Assembly: GCA_023405135.1 (NCBI GenBank) | Contig: JAEXYZ010000046.1 | Span: forward strand, 8,224-72,223 | Origin: Bacillota bacterium | GTDB lineage: Bacteria > Bacillota > Bacilli > Bacillales_A > Planococcaceae | Length of the DNA stretch: 64,000 bases | Direction of reading: 5' to 3' | Shown here: one piece after another, positions 8,872 through 17,122 of the stretch | How the letters are laid out: each line of letters begins with the position of its first letter | How positions within the stretch are numbered: position 1 is the first letter of the stretch | The notes under the pieces: model-generated | The model's database searches: none | What the model was told of the DNA's origin: nothing | Seen by the model: only the letters and a program-made list of their open reading frames with translations | Position numbers and translations under genes: made by a program

Positions 8872-9386
8872 TGATGACTACAACTACAATTTTAGAGAAA
8901 TTAAATCGTTTTACCGATGAGGAGTTTGTTCAAACATTCGGAGAAATTTTCGAGCACTCTCCTTGGATTGCACAAAAAGCCTTAGAAAAACGCCCTTTCC
9001 CATCAATCAAGGAAAGCTTTACGACAATGAAGCAAATTGTAGAACAAAGTAGCGCGGAAGCTCAACTCGTACTAATTAAAGAACACCCAGAGTTAGGGAA
9101 ACGAATTAAAATGAGCGAGTCTTCTGTACGCGAGCAAAGCGGTGCTGGCTTAGATTCATTAACAGCAGAAGAATATGAAGTCTTTTCACAACTAAATAAA
9201 GCATACACGGAGAAATTTGATTTTCCTTTTATTATTGCTGTAGCCGGAAAAGATAAGAATGATATTTTACTAGCAATGAAGGAACGTTTAACGTCAAACT
9301 GTGAGCAGGAATTTCAAACTGCATTACAACAAATCTATAAAATTGCAAAAATACGATTCGATGCAATCATCGAAAGTTTTAGTTGA
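8871..9386 (+). CDS. uraD: 2-oxo-4-hydroxy-4-carboxy-5-ureidoimidazoline (OHCU) decarboxylase
   Basis: This enzyme decarboxylates OHCU to (S)-allantoin, the third step after urate oxidation. The 171-residue all-helical protein carries KEHPELGKR with the catalytic His, and SVREQSGAGL with the conserved Glu-Gln. Size matches stand-alone UraD. In B. subtilis the activity is the N-terminal half of the uricase fusion PucL; here it is a separate gene with no uricase domain. ATG 8871 or 8874 could serve, both behind AAGGAGG (8858-8864). uraH follows after 12 bases, so the two form an operon. Confidence 0.92.
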   Translation: MMTTTTILEKLNRFTDEEFVQTFGEIFEHSPWIAQKALEKRPFPSIKESFTTMKQIVEQSSAEAQLVLIKEHPELGKRIKMSESSVREQSGAGLDSLTAEEYEVFSQLNKAYTEKFDFPFIIAVAGKDKNDILLAMKERLTSNCEQEFQTALQQIYKIAKIRFDAIIESFS

Positions 9387-9398
9387 GGAGGTTTATTT

Positions 9399-9755
9399 AT
9401 GCCATCATTATCTACACACGTTCTCGACTTATTTCACGGCATCCCTGCCCAAAACGTACAGATCGATCTTTTTTTCCAACACGAGGACGAGCCGAAGCAA
9501 CATATTAAAACCGTTGTGACAAATGCTGATGGTCGGGTAAATGAACAACTTGTGACAAATGAAACTTGGAAACAAGGTACATACGAGCTTGTTTTCCATA
9601 TCGATCAATACTTCATAGAAAAATCAGTCCAGCTTCCTACCCCAAACTTTTTAACAACCGTCCCTGTTCGGTTTAATATGACAAATACCCCGTCCCATTA
9701 CCACGTACCATTACTCGTTACACCTTGGGGCTATCAAGTTTATCGAGGAAGTTGA
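9399..9755 (+). CDS. uraH: 5-hydroxyisourate hydrolase (transthyretin-like)
   Basis: This enzyme hydrolyses 5-hydroxyisourate to OHCU, the step between urate oxidation and UraD. The 118-residue protein shows the family signatures: LSTHVLD at the start (His7), the central NADGR with the catalytic Arg, and the C-terminal YHVPLL...YRGS tetrapeptide. It matches PucM of B. subtilis. It has its own GAGGAGG site and sits 12 bases after uraD. It acts as a tetramer in the cytoplasm. Confidence 0.95.
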   Translation: MPSLSTHVLDLFHGIPAQNVQIDLFFQHEDEPKQHIKTVVTNADGRVNEQLVTNETWKQGTYELVFHIDQYFIEKSVQLPTPNFLTTVPVRFNMTNTPSHYHVPLLVTPWGYQVYRGS

Positions 9756-9757
9756 TG

Positions 9758-9788
9758 GAGCGTCTTTTAAGGCACTCCCCTTTTTAAA
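9758..9788 (+). terminator. Weak terminator after uraH
   Basis: GGAGCGTC can pair with GGCACTCC (two imperfect pairs), followed by CCTTTTT. It would partly separate uraDH from the flavoprotein gene 200 bases on. Confidence 0.4.
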
Positions 9789-9962
9789 CCTTAAACTCCT
9801 TGTCAGATATATCACATGCATTAATCATTTCTTTAGTCAGTTCGCACAAAAATCCCTCTTAATTTTAGATAGGTCTATAAAGAATCTCACTTTTCTAAAT
9901 GTTAAGATAGGTACAAATATTATGTTATAAAAAGTTACACAACTTTAAAGGAGATGTGCTAA

Positions 9963-11384
9963 ATGAGTATAGAAAAATTAAATGAGAGAGTGCAGCAAGA
10001 TCTTTCTTATATTTCTCACATCGGAACTGAGTGGGTAAAGCCGGTTACAAACGTTGAAGGACATGTTTATGATGTTGCCATCATAGGTGGTGGTCAAAGC
10101 GGATTAAGTACAGCCTTCGGATTAAAACGTGAACGGATTACAAACATCACGATATTAGATGAAAACCCAGCCGGCATTGAAGGACCATGGATTACTTACG
10201 CTCGAATGGTTACATTACGTACACCAAAGCATCTTCCGTCAATCGATTTAGGGGTGCCTTCCCTTACATTCCAATCATGGTGGATTGCTGGTCATGGTCA
10301 AGAATCATGGGATAGAATGGATAAAATTCCGCGTGAAGAATGGATGAATTATTTAAAATGGTATCGTGAAATTCTGGAATTACCTGTCCAAAATGAAATA
10401 ACTGTTAATTTGATCGAGCCAATCGAGGAAAAATTATATCGACTACACTTATCAGGGAATGGTGCGAAAACAAAAACGATTCTCGCTCGCAAGGTTGTTT
10501 TAGCTACCGGCATTCAAGGTGGCGGAGAATGGCATGTACCTGAATTCATTAAAAACACCCTACCAAAATCTTTATATGCACATACTTCAGAAGTGATTGA
10601 TTTTGAGGCATTAAAAGGCAAAAAAATTGGCATTCTTGGTGGTGGTGCATCAGCCTTTGATAATGCCAATTATGCCCTTTCTTTAGGAGCAAAAGAAGTG
10701 CATACTTTTGTACGTCGAAAAGAAATGGTTCGCGTTAATCCAATGCGTATCCTAGAGCAGTCTGGTATTATTGAACGCTACCATACTTTAAATGATGCTG
10801 AAAAATACGCCGCAATGGTACATTTCTTCAAATTCAATCAACCGCCTACAAACGATACATTTAACCGCGCAAGCTCATGGGATGGATTCGAGCTACACCT
10901 TGACTCACCTTGGTTAGAGGTTAAGGAAACTGAAGATGGAGTTTTAGTTCGTACACCCCATGACACTTTTATTTTTGATTATTTAATTATTAGCACAGGT
11001 CTTGTAACAGATCCTGCATTACGCCCAGAATTAAAAGCTGTTGAGCAATTTATAACACGTTGGGGTGATGTTTATAAAGCAAGTCCTGATATTGCAAATT
11101 CTTTAATTGATGCACACCCTTATTTATCACGAGGCTTTACATTTGTCCCAAATAGCGAAGAAGGAAAAAAAGCGCTGTATGGACTGTTCGCCTTCAACTA
11201 CTCTGCCCTAATCAGCTGCGGTGTCTCGGCTTCTGCTTTATCTGGCATCCGATATGCAATTCCGAAGTTAGTTACAGCAATTGCCGATGAATTGTTCCAA
11301 GATGATAAAGAAGATATTTTAAAAGACTACTTCGAATACGATGTTATCGAGTTTACAGGAGATGCAAAAATCCCAACAAAATAA
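9963..11384 (+). CDS. FAD/NAD(P)-dependent monooxygenase; candidate urate hydroxylase (HpyO-like)
   Basis: This 473-residue flavoprotein has two dinucleotide-binding motifs: IIGGGQSG for FAD (residues 41-48) and GILGGGASAF for NAD(P) near residue 225. That is the layout of Baeyer-Villiger and flavin-containing (class B-like) monooxygenases. It follows uraD-uraH on the same strand. The window contains every step from 5-hydroxyisourate to ureidoglycine but no uricase (PucL), PuuD or HpxO-type gene. Flavin-dependent urate hydroxylases are known (HpxO, and the unrelated HpyO), so this protein is a reasonable candidate for the urate to 5-hydroxyisourate step. That assignment is inference; the flavoprotein class is secure. 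Start ATG 9963 follows AAAGGAGATG. Confidence 0.6.
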   Translation: MSIEKLNERVQQDLSYISHIGTEWVKPVTNVEGHVYDVAIIGGGQSGLSTAFGLKRERITNITILDENPAGIEGPWITYARMVTLRTPKHLPSIDLGVPSLTFQSWWIAGHGQESWDRMDKIPREEWMNYLKWYREILELPVQNEITVNLIEPIEEKLYRLHLSGNGAKTKTILARKVVLATGIQGGGEWHVPEFIKNTLPKSLYAHTSEVIDFEALKGKKIGILGGGASAFDNANYALSLGAKEVHTFVRRKEMVRVNPMRILEQSGIIERYHTLNDAEKYAAMVHFFKFNQPPTNDTFNRASSWDGFELHLDSPWLEVKETEDGVLVRTPHDTFIFDYLIISTGLVTDPALRPELKAVEQFITRWGDVYKASPDIANSLIDAHPYLSRGFTFVPNSEEGKKALYGLFAFNYSALISCGVSASALSGIRYAIPKLVTAIADELFQDDKEDILKDYFEYDVIEFTGDAKIPTK

Positions 11385-11399
11385 TCGTTTCAAAAAAAT

Positions 11400-11427
11400 C
11401 GAGCAATCCCCTCTCTAGGATTGCTCG
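11400..11427 (+). terminator. Rho-independent terminator after the flavin monooxygenase
   Basis: CGAGCAATCC and GGATTGCTCG form a perfect 10-bp stem with an 8-base loop, followed by TTTTATTTT. It also serves the convergent MFS gene ending at 11442. Confidence 0.9.
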
Positions 11428-11441
11428 TTTTATTTTCAACC

Positions 11442-12641
11442 TTAACTCAATTTATTAACTACACTTTCCTTAATTTTATTAGAAGCATTTGTAGGCTTTT
11501 TCCAAAACAATGCGATAACTACTCCTACAGCTAGTATTATAGTAGCAAAGTAGTAAGGATAATTAATATCTTCATCAAAGAGGATCCCCCCTAAAATAGG
11601 TCCACTAATGTTTGCTAAACTAGTAAACATCGAGTTCATCCCTCCAACAAAACCTTGTTCATTTCCTGCAATATTTGAAAGGTATGAAGTAACTGCTGGT
11701 CGGAATAAATCAAAACCTACAAAAACAATAAATGTTACAAGTAAAATTGAGAAATACGAATGCACAACGGTCATTAAAAAGACAAGTAGTGCAGATAAAA
11801 TTAAACTATATCGAATAAGTTTAATTTCGCCCCAAATTCTAGTTAGCTTATCAAATAATATCACTTGTGAAACTGCTCCAAAAATTGCTCCTCCAGTTAT
11901 AACAATCGCTATATCAGATGGTTTAAATTGAAACTTACGATCTACAAACAGACTAAAAAAAGATTCAAATGCTGCTAAACCAAATGAGGCAATAAAAATT
12001 AAAATAAACGCAAAGAAATATTTTGGTGCAAAAATTTTTTCAAAGCTACCTTTACCTTCTGAAACTTGTTCATGAGTATTTTCTGCACGACTTGGCTCAG
12101 TTAATAGAATAATAGATAGTATACCCGCAATTGTGCCAAGACCACCCGCAAAGAAGAAAGGTATACGTGTTCCAAATTCAGCTAAAAACCCACCAATTCC
12201 TGGACCAATAATAAATCCCGTGCTAATTGCTGCTGACATATAACCGAGAGCTTTAGGACGAGTATCTATATTTGTAATATCAGCAATAAACGCTGTAACA
12301 GCAGGCATTATAAACGCAGCACTAATTCCTCCTAAAGTACGAGAAATAAATAGCACCTCTATTTCTCTACCAATACCAAATAAAATTTCAGAAAGTCCAA
12401 AAATAAATAAGCCAATTACAATCATGACTTTTCTGCCAAACTTATCTGTTGCTTTCCCAGCAAAAGGTGAAACAAATAATTGAGCAATTGCAAATGTTGC
12501 CGTTAAATAACCAACCGTTTTTCCGCTAATGCCTAATTCATTCATCAGCGTAGGCAAGACTGGAATGACAAGACCAATTCCTAAAAAGGCAATAAACAAA
12601 TTTATTAATAATACTCCTAAAATGACTTTATGATTCCTCAT
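11442..12641 (-). CDS. MFS multidrug efflux transporter, Bmr/Blt/NorA-like
   Basis: The 399-residue protein has the 12-segment layout of drug:H+ antiporters. It shows the loop 2-3 motif GKATDKFGRKVMI (motif A) and the segment-5 GPGIGGFLAE (antiporter motif C), as in Bmr, Blt, NorA and TetA-like pumps. The short N-terminus and length fit Bmr. A MerR-type regulator with an effector domain is divergently placed, and a MerR-style promoter with a 19-bp spacer drives this gene, which mirrors the bmr-bmrR and blt-bltR systems. The start ATG 12641 follows AAGGAGGATG. The substrates are unknown; lipophilic cations are the family norm. Confidence 0.87.
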   Translation of the reverse strand: MRNHKVILGVLLINLFIAFLGIGLVIPVLPTLMNELGISGKTVGYLTATFAIAQLFVSPFAGKATDKFGRKVMIVIGLFIFGLSEILFGIGREIEVLFISRTLGGISAAFIMPAVTAFIADITNIDTRPKALGYMSAAISTGFIIGPGIGGFLAEFGTRIPFFFAGGLGTIAGILSIILLTEPSRAENTHEQVSEGKGSFEKIFAPKYFFAFILIFIASFGLAAFESFFSLFVDRKFQFKPSDIAIVITGGAIFGAVSQVILFDKLTRIWGEIKLIRYSLILSALLVFLMTVVHSYFSILLVTFIVFVGFDLFRPAVTSYLSNIAGNEQGFVGGMNSMFTSLANISGPILGGILFDEDINYPYYFATIILAVGVVIALFWKKPTNASNKIKESVVNKLS

Positions 12642-12691
12642 CTTTTCATCCTCCTTAACTGAATAAACTTAGACATTTGTTTACAACTTAC

Positions 12692-12722
12692 ATCCTAGTG
12701 TATATAGTAACTATATAGTCAA
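12692..12722 (-). promoter_or_regulatory. MerR-type promoter and operator for the MFS pump
   Basis: Reading leftward, a -35 TTGACT (12722-12717) and a -10 TAGGAT (12697-12692) are separated by 19 bases. A perfect 8-bp inverted repeat, TATATAGT-A-ACTATATA (12701-12717), fills the spacer. Overlong 19-bp spacers with a central dyad are the hallmark of MerR-activated promoters. All elements are directly visible. Confidence 0.85.
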
Positions 12723-12738
12723 GGGAGGTGCTGACTAA

Positions 12739-13560
12739 TTGAATAATAAAAGAGGAAAATTTTTAACTACAGGTGAATTTGCAAAACTATGTAAAGTAAA
12801 TAAACAAACCCTTTTTTATTACGATCAAATCGGGCTGTTATCTCCAGTATTGAAAAATGAAAAAGGTTATCGTTATTATTCAATTTGGCAACTCGATTTG
12901 TTTATGGTTATTGATTTATTAAAGGATCTAGGTATGTCATTAAAGGATATACAACAATACGTGGAAAATAAGTCACCTGAAAGCTTTCTAACTTTAATGT
13001 ATCAAAAACAAGAAGAAGTTATAAAAATACGTCAGGAAATTGAAAAGAAGGAAAAAATAATTGATACAAAAATAAAATTGATGGAGGAAGCTTCTCAACT
13101 TGATTTTCATAAAATTACATTAGAAAAATTTTCAGAAGCAACACTATATTTAAGTAGAAATATTGAAAATATATCAGATAAAGAATTTGCGGAAGTTTTT
13201 TCAGACTTTATTGATGAGTTATATGTATCTCAACATGATACTAGTTATCCAATAGGCGTTATCATTAAACATGAGCAGTTATTAAGAGGTGAGTTTAATA
13301 ATTATAGTCATTTATATATTGAACAATCAAAAGCAAAAGAAGGCTATCCGTATTTTCAAGCAATTGCAGGTAATCATCTTGTTGGATATCATATCGGTGA
13401 TGAAAAAACAATTCATAACACATATAAGCGGCTTTTTTCTGAGATGGAGCGTTTAAATTTAACTTTGGGGGATTATGCTTTCGAAGAATATATTTATGAT
13501 ACCGTGGTAAAAAATCATAAAGAAGAATATGTTACTAAAATAATGATACAAGTCAGATAA
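12739..13560 (+). CDS. MerR-family regulator, BmrR/BltR-like
   Basis: The 273-residue regulator starts with a winged helix-turn-helix (TTGEFAKLCKVNKQTLFYYD; then GLLSPV and GYRYY), followed by a coiled-coil dimerisation helix (~90-120). A C-terminal GyrI-like effector domain follows (~125-273), as in BmrR. It would twist the overlong promoter of the divergent MFS gene on binding drug. The start is TTG 12739 with AAGGGAGGTG at 12721-12730, directly abutting the operator, so autoregulation is likely. The effector pocket is unlike any I can name. Confidence 0.85.
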   Translation: MNNKRGKFLTTGEFAKLCKVNKQTLFYYDQIGLLSPVLKNEKGYRYYSIWQLDLFMVIDLLKDLGMSLKDIQQYVENKSPESFLTLMYQKQEEVIKIRQEIEKKEKIIDTKIKLMEEASQLDFHKITLEKFSEATLYLSRNIENISDKEFAEVFSDFIDELYVSQHDTSYPIGVIIKHEQLLRGEFNNYSHLYIEQSKAKEGYPYFQAIAGNHLVGYHIGDEKTIHNTYKRLFSEMERLNLTLGDYAFEEYIYDTVVKNHKEEYVTKIMIQVR

Positions 13561-13580
13561 CCAAATATAAATTAGGAGTG

Positions 13581-13604
13581 AAGTCGTTTTTTATAAAACG
13601 GCTT
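13581..13604 (+). terminator. Terminator after the MerR regulator
   Basis: AAGTCGTTTT pairs with AAAACGGCTT (one G-T pair) and is followed by ATTTTAATTA. Confidence 0.7.
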
Positions 13605-13773
13605 ATTTTAATTATGTCAAACAAAATAACCCCCATCCCCTCTCCGATTGAAACACCCCTTTATATATATGATGCAATTTTTCTAATACTATATAAAAAT
13701 AATTATTTAATAGCATTTCTTTTCCAGTAAAATTGTCAAAATTAATTGAAAAATAATAAAATTTACTTCCTTT

Positions 13774-13782
13774 TGGTATAAT
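13774..13782 (+). promoter_or_regulatory. Extended -10 promoter before the chemoreceptor
   Basis: TGGTATAAT is an extended -10 element (TGn plus a perfect TATAAT) 62 bases before the chemoreceptor start. No good -35 is seen 17 bases upstream, as expected for extended -10 promoters. A sigma-D site (TAAA / GCCGATAT), usual for chemotaxis genes, is absent. Confidence 0.5.
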
Positions 13783-13843
13783 TACAAAAAATAATTAATG
13801 CTATATTAATATTATTCTACTTATAAATTAGGAGGATTTACTG

Positions 13844-15838
13844 GTGAAAATCTCTATAAGATGGCGAATTATTGCCATCGTTCTAGTTATTATCGTTTTA
13901 GGGTTAGGAACATTGTCTACAATAAGCTCCGTTTTAATTACTTCAAAAACTAAAGATAGCTTAGTTGAGCAAAGTGAAGTTGTTGTGAATGGGCTTTCTT
14001 CGAATATCACAACCTTTCTATCAACTTACGAGAAAAGCATGTTAAAATTAGCTACTTCTCCAGATGTACAAAACTTTCACTCAAATTCAAGTGAATACAA
14101 TGATGATGCAGATCAACTATACCGTTCAGATTTAGCAAACTTTTTATCTATTTATGATGCAGCGTCAGGCATCTACTTTACAGATGGAGATTACACAATT
14201 ATCGAACCACATTTTGACGGTATAAAAGAATTAGATATGAAATCTCGCCCTTGGTATACAAATGCAGTTCAACATTCAGATCAATTTGTTTGGTCATCTC
14301 CATACATAGATAGTGTTTCTGGCGAGTATGCAATAACAGGTTCAGTTGCGGTTAAGAATGGTAGTGAAGTAATTGGTGTTTTAGGCGTAGATATTTTATT
14401 ATCACAGCTTACAGATATGATTTCTTCCACTGAATTAGGTTATGAAGGCTATCCAATCATTTTAGATAGTACCGGTGTTGCCATTGTTCATCCTACTAAA
14501 ATCGGAGAAGATTTAAGCTCAGAAGAGTTTGTTCAAAAAGTACAAGCAGATAATGAAGAAACAAATAATCTACGTACCGTAATTGATGGTCAGCAGTCTG
14601 TAGCTGTTTATAGTAAAATACCAGAAATCGGATGGACTATTGCTGCAGTTTATCAAGAAGATAAATTACAATCGCTAGCAAATAGTCTTCAAAAACTGAT
14701 TTTTATCGTTGCCCTTGCCATTGTAATTGTAACTTTCATCGTTCTTTATTTCTTCATAACTCGTACGATCAAACCAATTAACAAACTTGGTATGTTAATG
14801 GAGGAAGTTTCAAACGGCGATTTATCTGTAAATATTGAAGTAAAGTCAAAGGATGAAATCGGGGTCCTCTCTGAACACTTTAATTCAATGATAAAAAATA
14901 TGAAAAATATTATTACTGTCGTTCAAGAATCATCCACTCACGTTGAAGAACGTTCCCATCATTTAAGTGCTCTTGCAGAAGAAACAAGCGCTTCAAGTAT
15001 AGAAGTATCAAAAGCTGTAAACGACATCGCAATCGGAGCTACAACTTCATCTGAAAATGCAGATATTGCGACAGAAACGACAGGACAGTTAGAAGAAAAG
15101 ATTAATGGAATGAAAGTTCAAACGAACTCTCTGCACAAAATCGCAATAGAGGCTGATCAATTAAATATTACTGGCCATGAAAAGATGAAAAATCTACTCA
15201 GTTCATTTGATCATTCAAAATTAGAATTAACAAATATGGCAAATGCAATTAAAACCTTAGAAAATAAAATTAGCGCGATTAGTAGTGTGATGAATACAAT
15301 TTCTGAAATTTCAGCTCAAACGAATCTACTCGCCTTAAATGCTAGCATAGAGGCTGCTCGTGCAGGAGAACTCGGAAAAGGCTTTGCAGTAGTTGCAGAT
15401 GAAGTGAGAAAACTAGCAGAACAATCAGCTTCCGCTACAGAACAAGTAAAAACGACAATTCAGGAGTTACAATCAGAGTCATATCAAGTAACACACCGGA
15501 TGAATGAAATGCAAAATACTTTCGATAATCAAGGGGCCGTTGTAGAAGATACTAGTTCCCTATTTAAAAGTCTTTCAAATCTCATTGACAATATGGAAGA
15601 AACCTTTAAAAATGTAATATTTGAAATCGATGGAATTATAAGCTATAAAGATCAAGTTGTTCAAACCATTGAAGAAATGTCACTAACTGCCCAATCAACT
15701 GCAGCCGCATGTGAAGAAGTAAGTGCATCAAGCGATGAACAACTTAATGCCATTCAATCCGTTGCAGAAGCTTCTGAGCAATTAAATAATTTAAGTACAG
15801 AACTAGCGACTGCAATAAGTAAATTTAAAATTAATTAA
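13844..15838 (+). CDS. Methyl-accepting chemotaxis protein with dCache sensor
   Basis: The 664-residue receptor has a first membrane helix at about 10-32, an extracellular sensor of about 250 residues, a second helix (about 285-307), HAMP (about 308-360) and a cytoplasmic signalling hairpin. The sensor is double-Cache-like: FTDGDYTIIEP, DMKSRPWY, and YEGYPIILDSTG in the second lobe. The hairpin tip EISAQTNLLALNASIEAARA is the CheA/CheW contact. DMKSRPWY-type motifs in dCache domains often mark amino-acid or amine binding, so an amino acid or purine-like ligand is possible. GTG 13844 follows AGGAGGA. A strong terminator follows, so the gene is monocistronic. Confidence 0.93.
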   Translation: MKISIRWRIIAIVLVIIVLGLGTLSTISSVLITSKTKDSLVEQSEVVVNGLSSNITTFLSTYEKSMLKLATSPDVQNFHSNSSEYNDDADQLYRSDLANFLSIYDAASGIYFTDGDYTIIEPHFDGIKELDMKSRPWYTNAVQHSDQFVWSSPYIDSVSGEYAITGSVAVKNGSEVIGVLGVDILLSQLTDMISSTELGYEGYPIILDSTGVAIVHPTKIGEDLSSEEFVQKVQADNEETNNLRTVIDGQQSVAVYSKIPEIGWTIAAVYQEDKLQSLANSLQKLIFIVALAIVIVTFIVLYFFITRTIKPINKLGMLMEEVSNGDLSVNIEVKSKDEIGVLSEHFNSMIKNMKNIITVVQESSTHVEERSHHLSALAEETSASSIEVSKAVNDIAIGATTSSENADIATETTGQLEEKINGMKVQTNSLHKIAIEADQLNITGHEKMKNLLSSFDHSKLELTNMANAIKTLENKISAISSVMNTISEISAQTNLLALNASIEAARAGELGKGFAVVADEVRKLAEQSASATEQVKTTIQELQSESYQVTHRMNEMQNTFDNQGAVVEDTSSLFKSLSNLIDNMEETFKNVIFEIDGIISYKDQVVQTIEEMSLTAQSTAAACEEVSASSDEQLNAIQSVAEASEQLNNLSTELATAISKFKIN

Positions 15839-15851
15839 ATCAAACTAAAAT

Positions 15852-15895
15852 GGGGCTTCCAGAATATAAAAAACTTCTGGAAAGCCCCTTTTCTT
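15852..15895 (+). terminator. Rho-independent terminator after the chemoreceptor
   Basis: GGGGCTTCCAGAA pairs with TTCTGGAAAGCCCC (single-base bulge) and is followed by TTTTCTT. Confidence 0.9.
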
Positions 15896-16009
15896 ATAAT
15901 TGGATATTTAAAAAGCCTTATTCCACAAGGTCCTTTTTAACTATTCTCTTTTTATTCATATAAATACCCAGCCAAAAATTAGGATGGTTACAATAATATT
16001 CTTTATACT

Positions 16010-16537
16010 TTATAAAAATAGCCCTCCAACGACAAGCCCTGCCATAATTACAAACGCTGGATGAATTTTCATCCTTTCCAGAGCTATATAGCTACAAACG
16101 ACAAGAATAACTGTTGTTATCAATCCTATCGTATCATAAGAAGTATTAATGAAATCAAAAGTCATATCAGCTAACAAAATGGCGATAGCCGGCAATACAA
16201 AACTAGATAAACGTTTTACTCTAGGCGAGTTACGATAGCGGAATAAAATATTTAATAAAATTAACATTAAAATTAGTGATGGTCCAACCGTTGCTAATAA
16301 AGCAATAATTGCCCCTGGTATACCTGCTACTTCATAACCAACAAATCCTGCCATTTTTGTCGCAATTGGTCCAGGCAACGCATTGCCAAGTGCTAACACT
16401 TCACTAAATTCAGCTGTTGTCATCCAACCATATTTATCAACAACCTCATGCTCTATTAAAGGAATAGAAGACGGTCCGCCACCATATCCTAATATCCCAG
16501 GATAAAAGAAAGCCAAGAAAACTTGTAAATAAATCAT
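16010..16537 (-). CDS. Chromate transporter, short CHR-domain subunit 2
   Basis: The 175-residue membrane protein is a single CHR domain with the signatures FFYPGILGYGGGPSSIP and GNALPGPIATKMAGFVGY. Short CHR proteins function in pairs in which the two members insert in opposite orientation. It overlaps the preceding chr gene by 4 bases and has GGAGGAG before its ATG. In B. subtilis the ywrA/ywrB pair lies next to the ywrD glutamyltransferase, as here. Chromate efflux is the family annotation; the physiological substrate of Bacillus members may differ. Confidence 0.87.
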   Translation of the reverse strand: MIYLQVFLAFFYPGILGYGGGPSSIPLIEHEVVDKYGWMTTAEFSEVLALGNALPGPIATKMAGFVGYEVAGIPGAIIALLATVGPSLILMLILLNILFRYRNSPRVKRLSSFVLPAIAILLADMTFDFINTSYDTIGLITTVILVVCSYIALERMKIHPAFVIMAGLVVGGLFL

Positions 16538-17088
16538 TTTTGCTCCTCCCCCTTCTTAATGGGAAGAAATAGAGCAAGTAACAATAAAGCTCCAATGATA
16601 ATCCCCGGATGCAACCTTAGCAAAATTATAAAAACGAAAGAAGCAACAAGAATAATTGAGCCAATTTTCCAACCTAGTGATTTCTTAGATTTCTTTAAAA
16701 AATCCCACGTTAAAACCCCAAGCATAACAGCTACAATTGGTACAACCCCATTTGTCATTCCTTTTACAAAATCAATATCCTTAAACTGATTTAATGAAGC
16801 AAGTAAAATTATCATTAATAAAACAGTTGGTAACACGGTTGCAATCAATGCATTTGCTAGCCCTACCCAGCCTCCAACTCGATAACCAATATATCCTGCC
16901 ATTTTAGTAGCTATTGGGCCTGGTAATGTATTACCTATTGATAAAACATCCGAAAATTCTTCAACTGTCATCATTTTAAAAGTGCCAACAACCTCTTTGT
17001 GCACTAGCGGAATAGTAGAAGGACCGCCCCCAAAGCCAAGTATGCCCGAGCGAAAGAAGGCGATAAAAATATCCTTTTGCTTTGCCAT
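16534..17088 (-). CDS. Chromate transporter, short CHR-domain subunit 1
   Basis: The 184-residue CHR-domain protein has FFRSGILGFGGGPSTIP and GNTLPGPIATKMAGYIGY near the N-terminus and five to six membrane helices. The frame runs open to 17169, inside the ggt gene. The ATG at 17088 is preferred: it is preceded by GAGGAGAAGGAATTT and lies after the ggt stop. It partners the downstream short CHR protein. The charged extension in the longer frame lacks family similarity, supporting the shorter start. Confidence 0.87.
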   Translation of the reverse strand: MAKQKDIFIAFFRSGILGFGGGPSTIPLVHKEVVGTFKMMTVEEFSDVLSIGNTLPGPIATKMAGYIGYRVGGWVGLANALIATVLPTVLLMIILLASLNQFKDIDFVKGMTNGVVPIVAVMLGVLTWDFLKKSKKSLGWKIGSIILVASFVFIILLRLHPGIIIGALLLLALFLPIKKGEEQK

Positions 17089-17122
17089 AAATTCCTTCTC
17101 CTCAAACGGTACCGTCATCTTT

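Noticed and set aside
13741..13843. Sigma-D flagellar/chemotaxis promoter before the chemoreceptor
   Set aside because: No TAAA-15-GCCGATAT arrangement; an extended -10 is the better reading.
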